From assembly GCF_947488185.1 (NCBI RefSeq), contig NZ_CANKYM010000002.1, positions 1-64,000 on the forward strand: DNA of 64,000 bases. The letters run 5' to 3'. This document shows, one piece after another, positions 17,036 through 26,316 of the stretch (the stretch's first letter is position 1; each line of letters starts with the position of its first letter). A program made the translations under genes and the position numbers. A model generated the notes under the pieces. That model worked only from the letters and a program-made list of their open reading frames with translations, searched no databases and was not told the DNA's origin. This DNA is from an uncultured Roseobacter sp. Lineage in GTDB: Bacteria > Pseudomonadota > Alphaproteobacteria > Rhodobacterales > Rhodobacteraceae.

Positions 17036-20000
17036 ATGGATCTGGCCCGTTTCGCGCTTGAGAAGCGTCTCATCTCGGCTGTGTCCACCGTTCTAATCTT
17101 GCTGGCGGGATATTTTGCCTACACTGCTCTGCCGCGGTTCGAAGATCCGGAATTCGTCATCCGGCAAGCTCAGATCATAACGCCCTATCCGGGTGCCTCC
17201 GCCGAAGAAGTGGCCGAGGAAGTGACCGAGGTGGTCGAGAACGCCTTGCAACAACTTCAGGGAATTGACGAGGTTCGCTCCGTGTCTTCCCCCGGTGTCA
17301 GTACGGTCACGGTTGAGTTTACCATCGCTTCGACACCTGACTATCCGGAGCTCTACCAGCGTTTTCAACAGATGCGCGCCAAGATACTGGATGCGCAGTC
17401 ACTGCTGCCGCCCAACGCACTGGAGAGCCAAGTCTATGACGATTTCGGCGATGTTTATGCGCTCTACTATGCGATTACAGGCGACGGGTTCGAGATCACC
17501 GAACTCTATGAATACGCCAAGGACCTGCAACGCGAGCTGGTGACGGTCGATGGGGTCTCCAAAGTCGTGCTCAACGGGGTTCGCGACGAGGTAATCTACG
17601 TCGAATACACCCCCGCGCGTCTGACGGAACTGGGCCTGGCACCACAACAAGTCCAGCAAATTCTGGAAGGCCAGAACCTTGTCACGCCCGCGGGGACAAT
17701 CGTTGCAGGATCCGCCCGTTTGGCCGTGCGGCCCGAAGCGGCGTTCGACTCGATCAATGCCATTGGTGATCTGCTGATCTCCAATCCGCAAACGGGCGTT
17801 TCCTTCCGTCTTGGCGATATCGCAGAGATCCGTCGCGGGCTGACAGATCCGGCGACAACCTTGCTCTATCGTAACGGCCAGCAAGCCATTGGGATTGGGG
17901 TGTCCAATACGCTCGGCGGAAACGTGGTCAACATGGGTGCCGCCGTTCAGGAACGCATTGATGCGCTGGAGGCCGATCGCCCCATTGGCATCAATGTCGA
18001 ACCGATCTCGGACCAGGGCGTGAGCGTGCAGGCTTCGATCAGTGATTTTGTCGTGAACGTGCTGCTGGCTTTGGCCATCGTTGTTGGCACGCTGCTCGTC
18101 TTCATGGGGCTGCGCTCGGGCATCCTGATGGGAGGCATCCTGTTGGTGACGGTCGCCGGCACGCTTTTTGGCATGTATCTCTACGGGCTCGATATGCAGC
18201 GCATTTCGCTGGGGGCGCTGATCATTGCCCTGGGGATGCTGGTCGACAATGCCATTGTGGTTGTCGAGGGGACTCTCGTGCGGGTGCAGCGTGGCGAAGA
18301 CGCCGCTGAAGCGTCGCGCGCTGTGGTACGGCAGACGATCTGGCCTCTGTTGGGCGGCACAATCGTGGGCATTCTGGCGTTTTCGCCGGTCGGGTTCTCG
18401 CCGGATAATACCGGTGAATACGCAGGCAGCCTGTTCTGGACAATCGCGATTGCGCTGCTCTTTTCGTGGTTGGTGGCGATCTGGCTTACGCCTTACTATT
18501 GTGCGCTGTTGCTAAAGAAAGGCGCGACCAAAGAGGACACTCAGGAGAACGGAATCCTTATCGCCTATCGCAAACTCCTGGCGCTGGCGATCCAGGTGCG
18601 CTGGTTCACGGTGGGTGGCGTGGTTCTTCTCTTTCTGTCCGCAATCGCACTTTTCAAATTTGTGCCACCGGGGTTCTTTCCCTCCTCGACCCGCGACCAG
18701 TTTGTGATCGATTACTTTCTGCCACAGGGCACTGACATCACCGAGACACAAGCAGATGTTTTGGAGATCGCCGAGTTTGCGCGCGGCCTTGACGGGGTGA
18801 TCGGCACCAACAGCATCGTTGGAGCCGGGCATCTGCGGTTTATGCTGATCTATGAGGGTGAGAACCAGAACGCGGCCTATGGGCAGGTTCTGGTCGATGT
18901 CGAAGGGTACCCGGTCATCGATGATCTGCGGGCCCAACTGCAGACCCATATTGACGAGACCTACCCGGCCTCAAACGCCAAGGTCTGGAAGTTCGTTCTG
19001 GGTCCGGGAGGCGGTTCGAAGGTTGAGGCGCGGTTTACAGGACCAGATCCAGTGGTGCTCAGGGGGCTTGCAGGCGAGGCCAAGGCAATCATGGCCAGGG
19101 CGGGTGGTGTTGCGGTCAAGGATGATTGGCGCGAGCAGGTGCAGGTGGTTCAGCCCATTGTCGACACCGAGAATGCGCGAAGGCTCGGATTGACCCAGGG
19201 CGAGATTTCCAATGCACTCTACAACCATCTGACCGGCGCGACATTGGGCCTTTACCGCGAAGGCGATGAGCTTCGCAACGTGATCATGCGACCGGTGAAA
19301 GAGGCCCGAAACGACGTCGGTGCACTGCGAGACATTCAGGTCTTCAGCGAGGTAATCGGTGGTTACGTCCCAATAAGCCAGGTGGTGGACCGGTTCGACA
19401 TCGTCTTCGAGGCAGGAAACCTCAGAAGGATTGATCGCAAGCTGGCGATCATGGCTCAGGCTGACAACGCACCAGGCGTTCTGTCGGGTGAGCTATTCGA
19501 TGCGGTGCGCGGCCCGGTCGAGGCCATCGACCTGCCACCCGGTTACACGCTGGAATGGAGAGGCGAGTACGGCAACAGTCAGGAGGCCAACGAGGGGCTG
19601 GCCTCGACGATGCCTCTTGGGTTCGGGGCGATGTTCCTCGTCGTGCTGTTCCTCTTCAACGCCTGGCGGCAAACGATTATCATCTGGCTGGCCGTGCCGT
19701 TGGCTCTGATCGGCGTGATCTACGGCCTGGCAGGCTCGCAAACTCCGCTGGAATTCATGGCTATTCTCGGAGTGCTCTCGCTTACCGGTATGCTGATCAA
19801 GAACGCCATCGTGCTGATAGATGAAACGGATACGCAGATCGCCAGTGGCAAGGCCCGAATGTCCGCCGTTGTCGATGCGGCCGTCAGCCGGGTGCGCCCG
19901 GTGTCGCTTGGGGTTCTTACGACCGTGTTGGGGGTTGTGCCACTGCTCTGGGATCCATTCTTCAAGTCGCTTGCGGTGGTGATCATCTGTGGGCTCAGCT

Positions 20001-20098
20001 TTGCAACGATCTTGACCCTGATCGTGGTGCCAACGCTCTACGCAATCTTCTTTCGCGTGACGCAAAGCGAAACCGAGGTACCGGAAGGCGCCAGTTGA
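17036..20098 (+). CDS. RND-family efflux permease (AcrB type)
   Basis: A 1020-residue inner-membrane proton-driven pump. It has the expected first transmembrane helix (residues 12-30), a large periplasmic porter domain, a helix bundle at about 335-495 containing LGMLVDNAIVVVEG (the helix 4 proton-relay Asp region), a second periplasmic domain, and a second bundle at about 850-1010 with IKNAIVLIDE. The length matches the family. It is translated with the adaptor just upstream. Substrates cannot be read from sequence; this divergent subgroup is common in marine alphaproteobacteria. A convergent LytTR regulator lies downstream. Confidence 0.92.
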   Translation: MDLARFALEKRLISAVSTVLILLAGYFAYTALPRFEDPEFVIRQAQIITPYPGASAEEVAEEVTEVVENALQQLQGIDEVRSVSSPGVSTVTVEFTIASTPDYPELYQRFQQMRAKILDAQSLLPPNALESQVYDDFGDVYALYYAITGDGFEITELYEYAKDLQRELVTVDGVSKVVLNGVRDEVIYVEYTPARLTELGLAPQQVQQILEGQNLVTPAGTIVAGSARLAVRPEAAFDSINAIGDLLISNPQTGVSFRLGDIAEIRRGLTDPATTLLYRNGQQAIGIGVSNTLGGNVVNMGAAVQERIDALEADRPIGINVEPISDQGVSVQASISDFVVNVLLALAIVVGTLLVFMGLRSGILMGGILLVTVAGTLFGMYLYGLDMQRISLGALIIALGMLVDNAIVVVEGTLVRVQRGEDAAEASRAVVRQTIWPLLGGTIVGILAFSPVGFSPDNTGEYAGSLFWTIAIALLFSWLVAIWLTPYYCALLLKKGATKEDTQENGILIAYRKLLALAIQVRWFTVGGVVLLFLSAIALFKFVPPGFFPSSTRDQFVIDYFLPQGTDITETQADVLEIAEFARGLDGVIGTNSIVGAGHLRFMLIYEGENQNAAYGQVLVDVEGYPVIDDLRAQLQTHIDETYPASNAKVWKFVLGPGGGSKVEARFTGPDPVVLRGLAGEAKAIMARAGGVAVKDDWREQVQVVQPIVDTENARRLGLTQGEISNALYNHLTGATLGLYREGDELRNVIMRPVKEARNDVGALRDIQVFSEVIGGYVPISQVVDRFDIVFEAGNLRRIDRKLAIMAQADNAPGVLSGELFDAVRGPVEAIDLPPGYTLEWRGEYGNSQEANEGLASTMPLGFGAMFLVVLFLFNAWRQTIIIWLAVPLALIGVIYGLAGSQTPLEFMAILGVLSLTGMLIKNAIVLIDETDTQIASGKARMSAVVDAAVSRVRPVSLGVLTTVLGVVPLLWDPFFKSLAVVIICGLSFATILTLIVVPTLYAIFFRVTQSETEVPEGAS

Positions 20099-20155
20099 GC
20101 GGTGCGCTGGTGCTGCCTCGCGCCTGAAGGGCGAAACTGAATGGACTGGCGAGGC

Positions 20156-21007
20156 TTAGGCTCTTCGCTTCAGTTCACTGTAGCGTCGCCGACTGACAGG
20201 AATTTGCGTGTCATCCTTAAGGGTACACACGTATGCGCTGCCGGAGCGTTTGATGGTTTTCACATGCTTAAACCTCACCCAATGTGATCTGTGGCATTGC
20301 CCTCCCTGAAATCTGGCGAGGGCTGCCACGCAATCCGAAAATGCAAGCTTCAGCGTGGCAGTGCCATCGGAGGTGATCAGGCGGACATAATGATCTTGCG
20401 CCTCCACGCGAATGAGATCATCGCCCAAATTGTGCGGCGCTGCGGGAATCACACTGCGCAAAGTCGGTTCAGGGGCTTGTCTAAGGAGGCGATCTGCTTG
20501 ATGTTTTTGGACAATGTTGGCTGCCCGGTAGGCGAGCACAGCCATGAGTGCCGAGAGACCGAGGGAAGGGATTGCAATGTCACCCAGCTCCAAAATGTAG
20601 AGCTGTGTGATGCTGAGCGAGGCATCGTCACTCAGTGTCGGAACATCGAGAATGATATCAGCGACCATCGAGAAGGTCGCCAGGAGAAAAGGCAGCAAGA
20701 TAACGGCTGCAACCAACGGCCACGGCATGCGCAGCCCCGCAATGACACCCAAAACCGTTGTGAGTATCAGTGCGCCAGCGGCAACAAAAAGGTGGAAAAA
20801 CCAATGCAGGATCGCGACCCACACAGGGAGGGGGGCGGTGACCAATGGCTCAAAACTGGTGATGATGACGCCACCGACAACTGAAAACACCAGACAGTAC
20901 CAGACCAGCTGGCGCCACGAGATGTCACGCAACCCAAAGACTGAGAGCAGGGCGGATTGAAAGCGGTCATTTCCTGTGCTGGACCTTTCGGTCGCAGTAT
21001 CCGTCAA
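20156..21007 (-). CDS. Membrane-bound LytTR-family transcription regulator
   Basis: This 283-residue protein has an N-terminal membrane domain with about four hydrophobic segments (roughly residues 30-165) and a C-terminal LytTR DNA-binding domain (about 185-283). The latter shows LIRVEAQDHYVRLITSDGTATLKLAFSD and CHRSHWVRFKHVKTIKRSGSAYVC. I place the start at TTG 21007 because GGAGGAG sits 6 nt upstream of it. The longer frame from GTG 21025 would translate that ribosome-binding site. Such proteins act as membrane-embedded one-component regulators. It is divergent from the MipA-like gene and convergent with the RND pump gene, either of which could be a target. Confidence 0.82.
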   Translation of the reverse strand: MTDTATERSSTGNDRFQSALLSVFGLRDISWRQLVWYCLVFSVVGGVIITSFEPLVTAPLPVWVAILHWFFHLFVAAGALILTTVLGVIAGLRMPWPLVAAVILLPFLLATFSMVADIILDVPTLSDDASLSITQLYILELGDIAIPSLGLSALMAVLAYRAANIVQKHQADRLLRQAPEPTLRSVIPAAPHNLGDDLIRVEAQDHYVRLITSDGTATLKLAFSDCVAALARFQGGQCHRSHWVRFKHVKTIKRSGSAYVCTLKDDTQIPVSRRRYSELKRRA

Positions 21008-21250
21008 AATTTTCTCCTCCAGCACGACTCAATCAGTGGTGCTTTTACATGTGCGATCCTGTCCCGCGAATGCAAAATTCGCCAACGGTCGATATTTGAC
21101 CACTGGCGAACAGACCTGTGCAATTCGCGAATTCCAGAGACGTGTTGATGAACCTTTCGTTTTCGAACCTGACCACATCGGTACCTGTCTGCGGCGTGCC
21201 GCGCTCAACAGGATTGTGCGGCAAAACAGGCAATGATCAAAGGACTTCCC

Positions 21251-22045
21251 ATGTCGAGATATCGCGAGACCTTAACACTGGTTCCCCTTACCGTGTTTTC
21301 ACTGACACTCCTCAATGCACAGATCGCAGGCGCCCAGGAGACGGGGCGTGACCTGACAGGCGCAATCGGGCTCGGCATCAGTTCCGGACCGGAATTCAAT
21401 GGATCAGATGAGACCTCAGCCGGCGTTTTTCCGATCTTCGATTTGACCTGGCGCGACCGGTACTTCCTCAACCAACGGGGTTTGGGTGTTTACGCACTGC
21501 GGAACCATGGTCCGAATGATCTCTCCGTCGGCATCGCGATCGGGTATGACTTCAACGAGCGGCTGGTAGCAGATGACGCACGTCTGGCAGGGCTCAAGGA
21601 TGTTGAGGCGGGTGCCCTGCTGACCGCCTTTGCCGAGTATGATGCGGGCATTGCCGATCTGGAATTCGAGGTCAGTCACGGGCTGAGCAGCGACGGGCAC
21701 GAGGGAACCCGTGCCACGGCGGCTGCTGAATTTGGCATGCCGGTTGGAAAGCGGGTCTATCTGTCTGCCAAACCCTTCGTCACATGGGCGGATGGTTCTT
21801 ACACAGACGCGTTTTACGGTGTATCTGCGGCAAACGCTGCAACCTCGTCGTTTTCTCGCTTTGAGGCGGGGTCAGGCTTTGAGCGTGTCGGGGTCGAGCT
21901 TCGCGCGTCGTATGATCTGACCGTTCGCACCGGTGTTTTCCTCGGGGTCGAGCATGCGCGCCTTCTCGGGGATGCTCAAGACAGCCCGATCTCATTTGAT
22001 GACAGTCAAACAGAGATATCGACAGGGATCATTTTCCGCTTCTAG
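21251..22045 (+). CDS. MipA/OmpV-family outer-membrane protein
   Basis: A 264-residue outer-membrane beta-barrel of the MipA/OmpV family. It has a signal peptide of about 28 residues ending in AQIAGAQ, many amphipathic strands, and a terminal aromatic residue (IIFRF) as used for barrel assembly. MipA was described as a scaffold for murein enzymes; other members act as porins or stress proteins. I prefer ATG 21251, 7 nt after AAAGGA, to the ATG at 21233. It is divergent from the LytTR gene, which may control it. Confidence 0.82.
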   Translation: MSRYRETLTLVPLTVFSLTLLNAQIAGAQETGRDLTGAIGLGISSGPEFNGSDETSAGVFPIFDLTWRDRYFLNQRGLGVYALRNHGPNDLSVGIAIGYDFNERLVADDARLAGLKDVEAGALLTAFAEYDAGIADLEFEVSHGLSSDGHEGTRATAAAEFGMPVGKRVYLSAKPFVTWADGSYTDAFYGVSAANAATSSFSRFEAGSGFERVGVELRASYDLTVRTGVFLGVEHARLLGDAQDSPISFDDSQTEISTGIIFRF

Positions 22046-22067
22046 ACGTTCAGAAATACCTTTTGGG

Positions 22068-22421
22068 GTGCCGGATCGTTTGTCCGCCCGGCCCCCTGCG
22101 GTTCTTGTTGCTGCACAGGAGGTAGCGAATGAAACAAAAGCTCCACATTGCGGTCTTGATGGCTCTGATATGCTGCGGATGGCCGTTGACTATTTGCGAA
22201 AATCCGAATTGGACCAAGGCCATATCGGTTGGGCGTGGCATCATGCCTCTCAAGAACTTCTAACTGCAATGGCCGCAGTGTTCCGCGACCACGATGCATG
22301 CACCGACCTTCACAAACACTTTGAACATCTGCAGAACCATTCGGCTTTGCGGCTTATAGAGATCACAACCCAATATCGTGCCGTCAGCGGTGCTGAAACA
22401 CTGCCGGTTTCAAAGGGATAA
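22068..22421 (+). CDS. Small hypothetical protein, start uncertain
   Basis: A frame ending in TAA at 22419-22421 gives up to 117 residues from GTG 22068, or fewer from an internal ATG (DMLRMAVDYLRK). The translation is protein-like: helical, His-rich (GWAWHHASQELL, DLHKHFEHLQNH), with no membrane segment or recognised domain. No ribosome-binding site fits the GTG. In a different frame, a perfect AGGAGG at 22117-22122 serves an ATG at 22129. It follows the MipA gene by 22 bp. Treat the function as unknown. Confidence 0.4.
   Translation: MPDRLSARPPAVLVAAQEVANETKAPHCGLDGSDMLRMAVDYLRKSELDQGHIGWAWHHASQELLTAMAAVFRDHDACTDLHKHFEHLQNHSALRLIEITTQYRAVSGAETLPVSKG
22129..22263 (+). CDS. Possible 44-residue peptide with an ideal ribosome-binding site
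   Basis: AGGAGG at 22117-22122 lies 6 nt before ATG 22129. The frame encodes 44 residues beginning MKQKLHIAVLMALICCGWPL, a short basic N-terminus then a hydrophobic stretch, as in signal or small membrane peptides. It overlaps the 22068-22421 frame entirely in another phase, so at most one is likely to be the main product. There is no family match by eye. Confidence 0.3.
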   Translation: MKQKLHIAVLMALICCGWPLTICENPNWTKAISVGRGIMPLKNF

Positions 22422-22569
22422 ACCGATTAGGACTGGATCATCGCCTCCTGGTTTCTGGTGTTTTCGTTTCAAAGAAGAAGAGTTTTTAGCTGACGTTTAG
22501 TGTTTTAGGCTTCATCAATGATTTAAGGGCATTAAAAAAATGCCGACGGTCCATTGGAGCAGTTGTAAA

Positions 22570-24210
22570 ATGAATATTTTAGGCTTTTTCAAAAGCAGGC
22601 GCGGCTTGCGAAGCAACGCCCTGATCTTCATTGGTGTTGCCGCGACCGTCAGCGTGATCGGCATAACGGCTGCCAGATTTTGGGATCGCATCGATGTCCC
22701 GGCGATAGGAGACGATCAAAACGTCACCGACGCAACGCAGATTGAGACGATCTTCATGCCGATTGATCGCGAGATTATCCCGATTCCGTCAGAGGCCATT
22801 GGATCTGGAGGAGGGATGACCTCGTGGAGCGGCGTTCCGGTTGTCGTCACGGCGACAGGTGAATTCATCGCCGTCGAAAATGGCGAGGCGATAAAGCTTG
22901 CAATTTCTGCCCCTGAAAACGGGGTCGATGCCTATGCCGCTTATGTCAAAGAGACAAGTGACCGTGATCCCAGGGAGTATTGGTTTCGCTACAACGATGT
23001 TCTCTATTCCAGGGAGCGCGGCGAGCTTATCTTATCCTATTCTCTCTGGAACGATACGAATGCATGCGCCACCAATGCGATTGCGGTGGCCCCTGCGGAG
23101 GACCGGCCCGGTCCGATCACTGGTGACTGGGTGGTGAAATATGAAACTGCCCCATGCCTCCCGATTTCGGAGTTCGGAAGCCCGATCCACGGCCAGATGG
23201 CTGGGGGTCGCCTTGTGCAGAGGGACGACGGCAAGATCCTGTTGGCCAGCGGCGACTATGGCAAGGACGGTCTTCATGCGCCGCCCATGGCGGCGCAGGC
23301 GGATGATTACGACTATGGCAAGATCATCGAAATCGATCTCGACACCGGCGCCGCGCGCCATATCAGCAGCGGCCACTCCAATCCGCAGGGGATTGCACTG
23401 GACCGTGACGGAGAAATCTGGATTGCAGAGCATGGACGTCGTGGCGGCGACGAACTGAACCACATACAGGATGGCAAGAACTATGGCTGGCCACTGACAT
23501 CTCTTGGCACGCGTTACAACAAACTCGCCATTCCGACAGTGATGGAAAACGGTCAGCATTCCGGAGCGTTTGAGGCACCGGTTTATGCATGGCTCCCCTC
23601 CGTCGCTCCTGGTGCGCTCATGTTGATCGACGGGTTCGATCCTCTTTGGGATGGCGATCTTCTTCTGGGCACTTTCAAAGATCAGGCCTTGTACCGGATC
23701 AGGGTGAGAAATGACCGCGTTTTGTTTGCAGAGAGAATTCCTGTTGGGCAGCGCGTGCGCCATCTCCAGATGTTGGAAGATGGTCGGATTGCAATTTTCA
23801 CCGATGCAAAAACTGTTGAATTGCTGTCGGTTGGTGCCGCGGATCACGCGTTTGAGTATGCTTTGACCTTCGCGGATCAACTGGATGTGGATACAGCGAC
23901 ACGCGCGTCCTTTCTGGAGACGCTGGATGCTTGCTCTCAATGTCACTCCCTGGGGCAGGTTTCCAACAGTGCAGTTCCCGCCCTTGGCAGCGTATTCGGC
24001 AGCGCTTTCTCAGCCGAGATATCGGCACGCTACGAGGGCCCATTGAGTGCGGCCAATCAGGTCTGGAACGAAGAAACGCTGACGGCCTTCCTCGACAATC
24101 CAAATGAGTTTGCTCCCGGCACGTCCATGCCCGATCCGATGCTGGAGGAGGGCGAGGTTCTATCCAAACTGGTTCTCCTTCTCTATGCGCTAGCGCGAAT
24201 TCCTCAATAG
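22570..24210 (+). CDS. Membrane-anchored PQQ-type sugar dehydrogenase fused to cytochrome c
   Basis: A 546-residue protein with one N-terminal transmembrane anchor (about residues 17-34), a six-bladed propeller of the glucose/sorbosone dehydrogenase family (about 65-435), and a C-terminal class I cytochrome c domain. The propeller carries the family segment SGHSNPQGIALDRDGEIWIAEHG, then GGDELNHI and NYGWP. The heme motif is CSQCH near residue 457, with a probable Met ligand in GTSMPDP near 517. The protein would oxidise a sugar or aldehyde in the periplasm and pass electrons through its own heme. I prefer ATG 22570, which follows GGAG, to the upstream ATG 22540. No PQQ biosynthesis genes are in the window. 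Confidence 0.82.
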   Translation: MNILGFFKSRRGLRSNALIFIGVAATVSVIGITAARFWDRIDVPAIGDDQNVTDATQIETIFMPIDREIIPIPSEAIGSGGGMTSWSGVPVVVTATGEFIAVENGEAIKLAISAPENGVDAYAAYVKETSDRDPREYWFRYNDVLYSRERGELILSYSLWNDTNACATNAIAVAPAEDRPGPITGDWVVKYETAPCLPISEFGSPIHGQMAGGRLVQRDDGKILLASGDYGKDGLHAPPMAAQADDYDYGKIIEIDLDTGAARHISSGHSNPQGIALDRDGEIWIAEHGRRGGDELNHIQDGKNYGWPLTSLGTRYNKLAIPTVMENGQHSGAFEAPVYAWLPSVAPGALMLIDGFDPLWDGDLLLGTFKDQALYRIRVRNDRVLFAERIPVGQRVRHLQMLEDGRIAIFTDAKTVELLSVGAADHAFEYALTFADQLDVDTATRASFLETLDACSQCHSLGQVSNSAVPALGSVFGSAFSAEISARYEGPLSAANQVWNEETLTAFLDNPNEFAPGTSMPDPMLEEGEVLSKLVLLLYALARIPQ

Positions 24211-24460
24211 TCACTCTGGCCGTCTCAAGCTCACATAAAGAGCCGATGTGTGCAGGGAGCAGGTCACTGCTTACAAGCGCTTGCACTATACAGAGCATTT
24301 GATTTTCGACGGGTTTGAAGGTCATGGCATAACCATGTGCTCGAAATGCGCCGTGCCAAACTTGATTGCATAGACGTTTCGCTGACCTAAATTGCTTTTA
24401 GAGCAAAACAACAATGGGCGCCGACAAACGCCTTTCCGGTAACAATCTTCGGTCTAAAGG

Positions 24461-25063
24461 ATGCAGATGCCCAAGGATTTACAGGCCCTCAAATCCGCAA
24501 TGCTTGCGTGCACGCTTTGCAAGGATCTGCCGCTGGGGCCAAACCCTATCTTCCAATTGGACCGGCAAGCCAGAATTCTGATTGTCGGACAGGCGCCAGG
24601 CCGTATCACACATGCAAAAGGCCGACCCTTCGACGATCCCTCCGGCGACCGCCTCCGTAGTTGGCTCGCCGTCGACAAACCCACGTTCTACACCGATCCC
24701 AGGGTTGGAATTTTCCCGATGGGATTGTGCTTTCCCGGTACGGGATCGGGCGGCGACATGCCGCCGCCGAAAATCTGTGCCACGACCTGGCGGTCATCCG
24801 TATTGCAAGCGCTGGAACAGGTTGAGTTGACACTGGTTCTGGGGGCCTACGCGATCGCATGGCACCTGCCAGACCTCGGGGGTAAATCGGTGACGGAAGC
24901 CGTCCGGCAATCTTCCAGGGGAGACGGAAACATGTTCGTGCTGCCGCACCCTAGCCCCCGAAACAATCGGTGGCTGAAACAAAACGCCTGGTTCGAAACG
25001 GAGGTGATCCCCCGCATCCAACAGAGTGTGAGGCGGATACTGGATACGCCTTCCGGGGTATAA
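24461..25063 (+). CDS. Uracil-DNA glycosylase family protein
   Basis: A 200-residue protein of the uracil-DNA glycosylase superfamily, which removes damaged bases from DNA. The active-site loop is near residues 45-62 (VGQAPGRITHAKGRPFDDPSG), and the DNA-intercalation motif HPSPRNNRW lies near 165-173. An N-terminal Cys pair (CTLC) is visible, but I do not see the four-Cys pattern of the iron-sulfur family 4 enzymes. It therefore belongs to a shorter, less characterised group. ATG 24467 is an alternative start two codons in. It is monocistronic and flanked by about 250-300 bp on each side. Confidence 0.8.
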   Translation: MQMPKDLQALKSAMLACTLCKDLPLGPNPIFQLDRQARILIVGQAPGRITHAKGRPFDDPSGDRLRSWLAVDKPTFYTDPRVGIFPMGLCFPGTGSGGDMPPPKICATTWRSSVLQALEQVELTLVLGAYAIAWHLPDLGGKSVTEAVRQSSRGDGNMFVLPHPSPRNNRWLKQNAWFETEVIPRIQQSVRRILDTPSGV

Positions 25064-25362
25064 GGAGGGCGTAGGTGCATAAGATGAAGCATTGGCTTCG
25101 AGAGATCGTTTTCCAGAGCGCTGTCCGGGAGCTGAGTACGGTACCGGCAGCGCATCTGACGACCGCTGTGCAGATGGTGGTCGGGCAACCCGTGAAAATG
25201 GCGCCGGGATGCCTTCGTTGGCGGAGCGGCTGTCGGATCAGGCAAGGTGCATTTTCGTGTTGACCGGCGTTGATTTGCGTCACATCAGCGGGATCATTGA
25301 AAATCTACCGTTCAAATGGTGTCCGCTAAGAAGGCAGCGCTCACCTCTGGGGAAGCACGTGC
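25064..25362. other. About 300 bp without a supported gene
   Basis: Open frames of 60-90 codons cross the region but have no ribosome-binding site or recognisable product. It presumably contains the promoter for the SseB-like gene. Nothing else was identified. Confidence 0.4.
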
Positions 25363-26157
25363 ATGACTGAAGTAACTCCACTGGATCAGGCTCACGGCGC
25401 GATGGAAGCGGCCCCCGGTGACGATGCGGTACGGCTGCGGTTCTATGAGCGTCTGGCCGAGTGCGAGCTCTTCTTGATGCTTGCTGAGGAGGCGAACGAG
25501 GGCGATCAGATATCGCCTGAGCTCTTCGATTTGGGCGATGCCCGCTATGTGCTTGTCTTTGACCGGGAGGAGCGACTCGCCGCCTTTGCAGGCAAGCCGG
25601 TGCCTTATGTCGCGCTGTCAGGTCGGATGATCGCTGGGATGCTGGCAGGGCAGGGGATCGGGCTGGGTGTCAATCTGGAGGTGGCGCCTTCGTCGATCTT
25701 GCTGCCGGATACGGCAATTGCCTGGTTGCATGACACGTTGGGCAATCAGCCCCGCGAGGTCGAAGCCGCCATTGCCCAAGTGCACGCGCCGAAAGGTCTG
25801 CCGGAACACTTCATCACCGCGCTCGATGGTAAGCTGGCGACGGCACTTGGGCTTGCACAAACGGCCTATCTCGTGGGTGTGACTTATGACACCGGCGCGC
25901 GCGGGCATATGCTGGGGTTTGTGGGCGCGGTCCCCGAAGCAGAGGGCGCCCTGGCGCGTGCAGCCGGTGAGGCGCTCACGTTCTCCGGCATTGAGGCGGG
26001 TGCCATGGATATCGGATTTTTCCGTCACGCTGATCCAATGACCCCTCGGATGGACTCTGTCGGCTTGCGGTTTGATTTGCCTCAGCTGCAGCCCCCCGCG
26101 CCACAGCAACCCGGCATTCCGGGAGGGGACCCCGCCAAACCGCCTAAACTCCGATAG
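25363..26157 (+). CDS. SseB-family protein
   Basis: A 264-residue soluble protein matching the SseB family. The N-terminal domain runs from about residue 22 to 115 (LAECELFLMLAEE, then FDREERLAAFAGKPVPYVALSGRMIAGML), and the C-terminal SseB domain follows to about 240. The function in alphaproteobacteria is unknown. The name comes from an enhancer of serine sensitivity in E. coli and is not the Salmonella secretion chaperone. The tail is Pro/Gln-rich and probably disordered. The downstream YHS gene starts 160 bp later on the same strand. Confidence 0.8.
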   Translation: MTEVTPLDQAHGAMEAAPGDDAVRLRFYERLAECELFLMLAEEANEGDQISPELFDLGDARYVLVFDREERLAAFAGKPVPYVALSGRMIAGMLAGQGIGLGVNLEVAPSSILLPDTAIAWLHDTLGNQPREVEAAIAQVHAPKGLPEHFITALDGKLATALGLAQTAYLVGVTYDTGARGHMLGFVGAVPEAEGALARAAGEALTFSGIEAGAMDIGFFRHADPMTPRMDSVGLRFDLPQLQPPAPQQPGIPGGDPAKPPKLR

Positions 26158-26316
26158 GCTCCGCCCCCTCACGTTGTCCTCACGCGGAACACGATGATTT
26201 TCACAAGGGCGAGAGGCTGCGCTACAGAGGGTGCAAAGCGGCGGGATCGCCGTCTAAATATTCCAAGAGCTCAAAACCCGACCCTAATGATCCTCTTGAA
26301 GAACTGGAGTTTTCTG

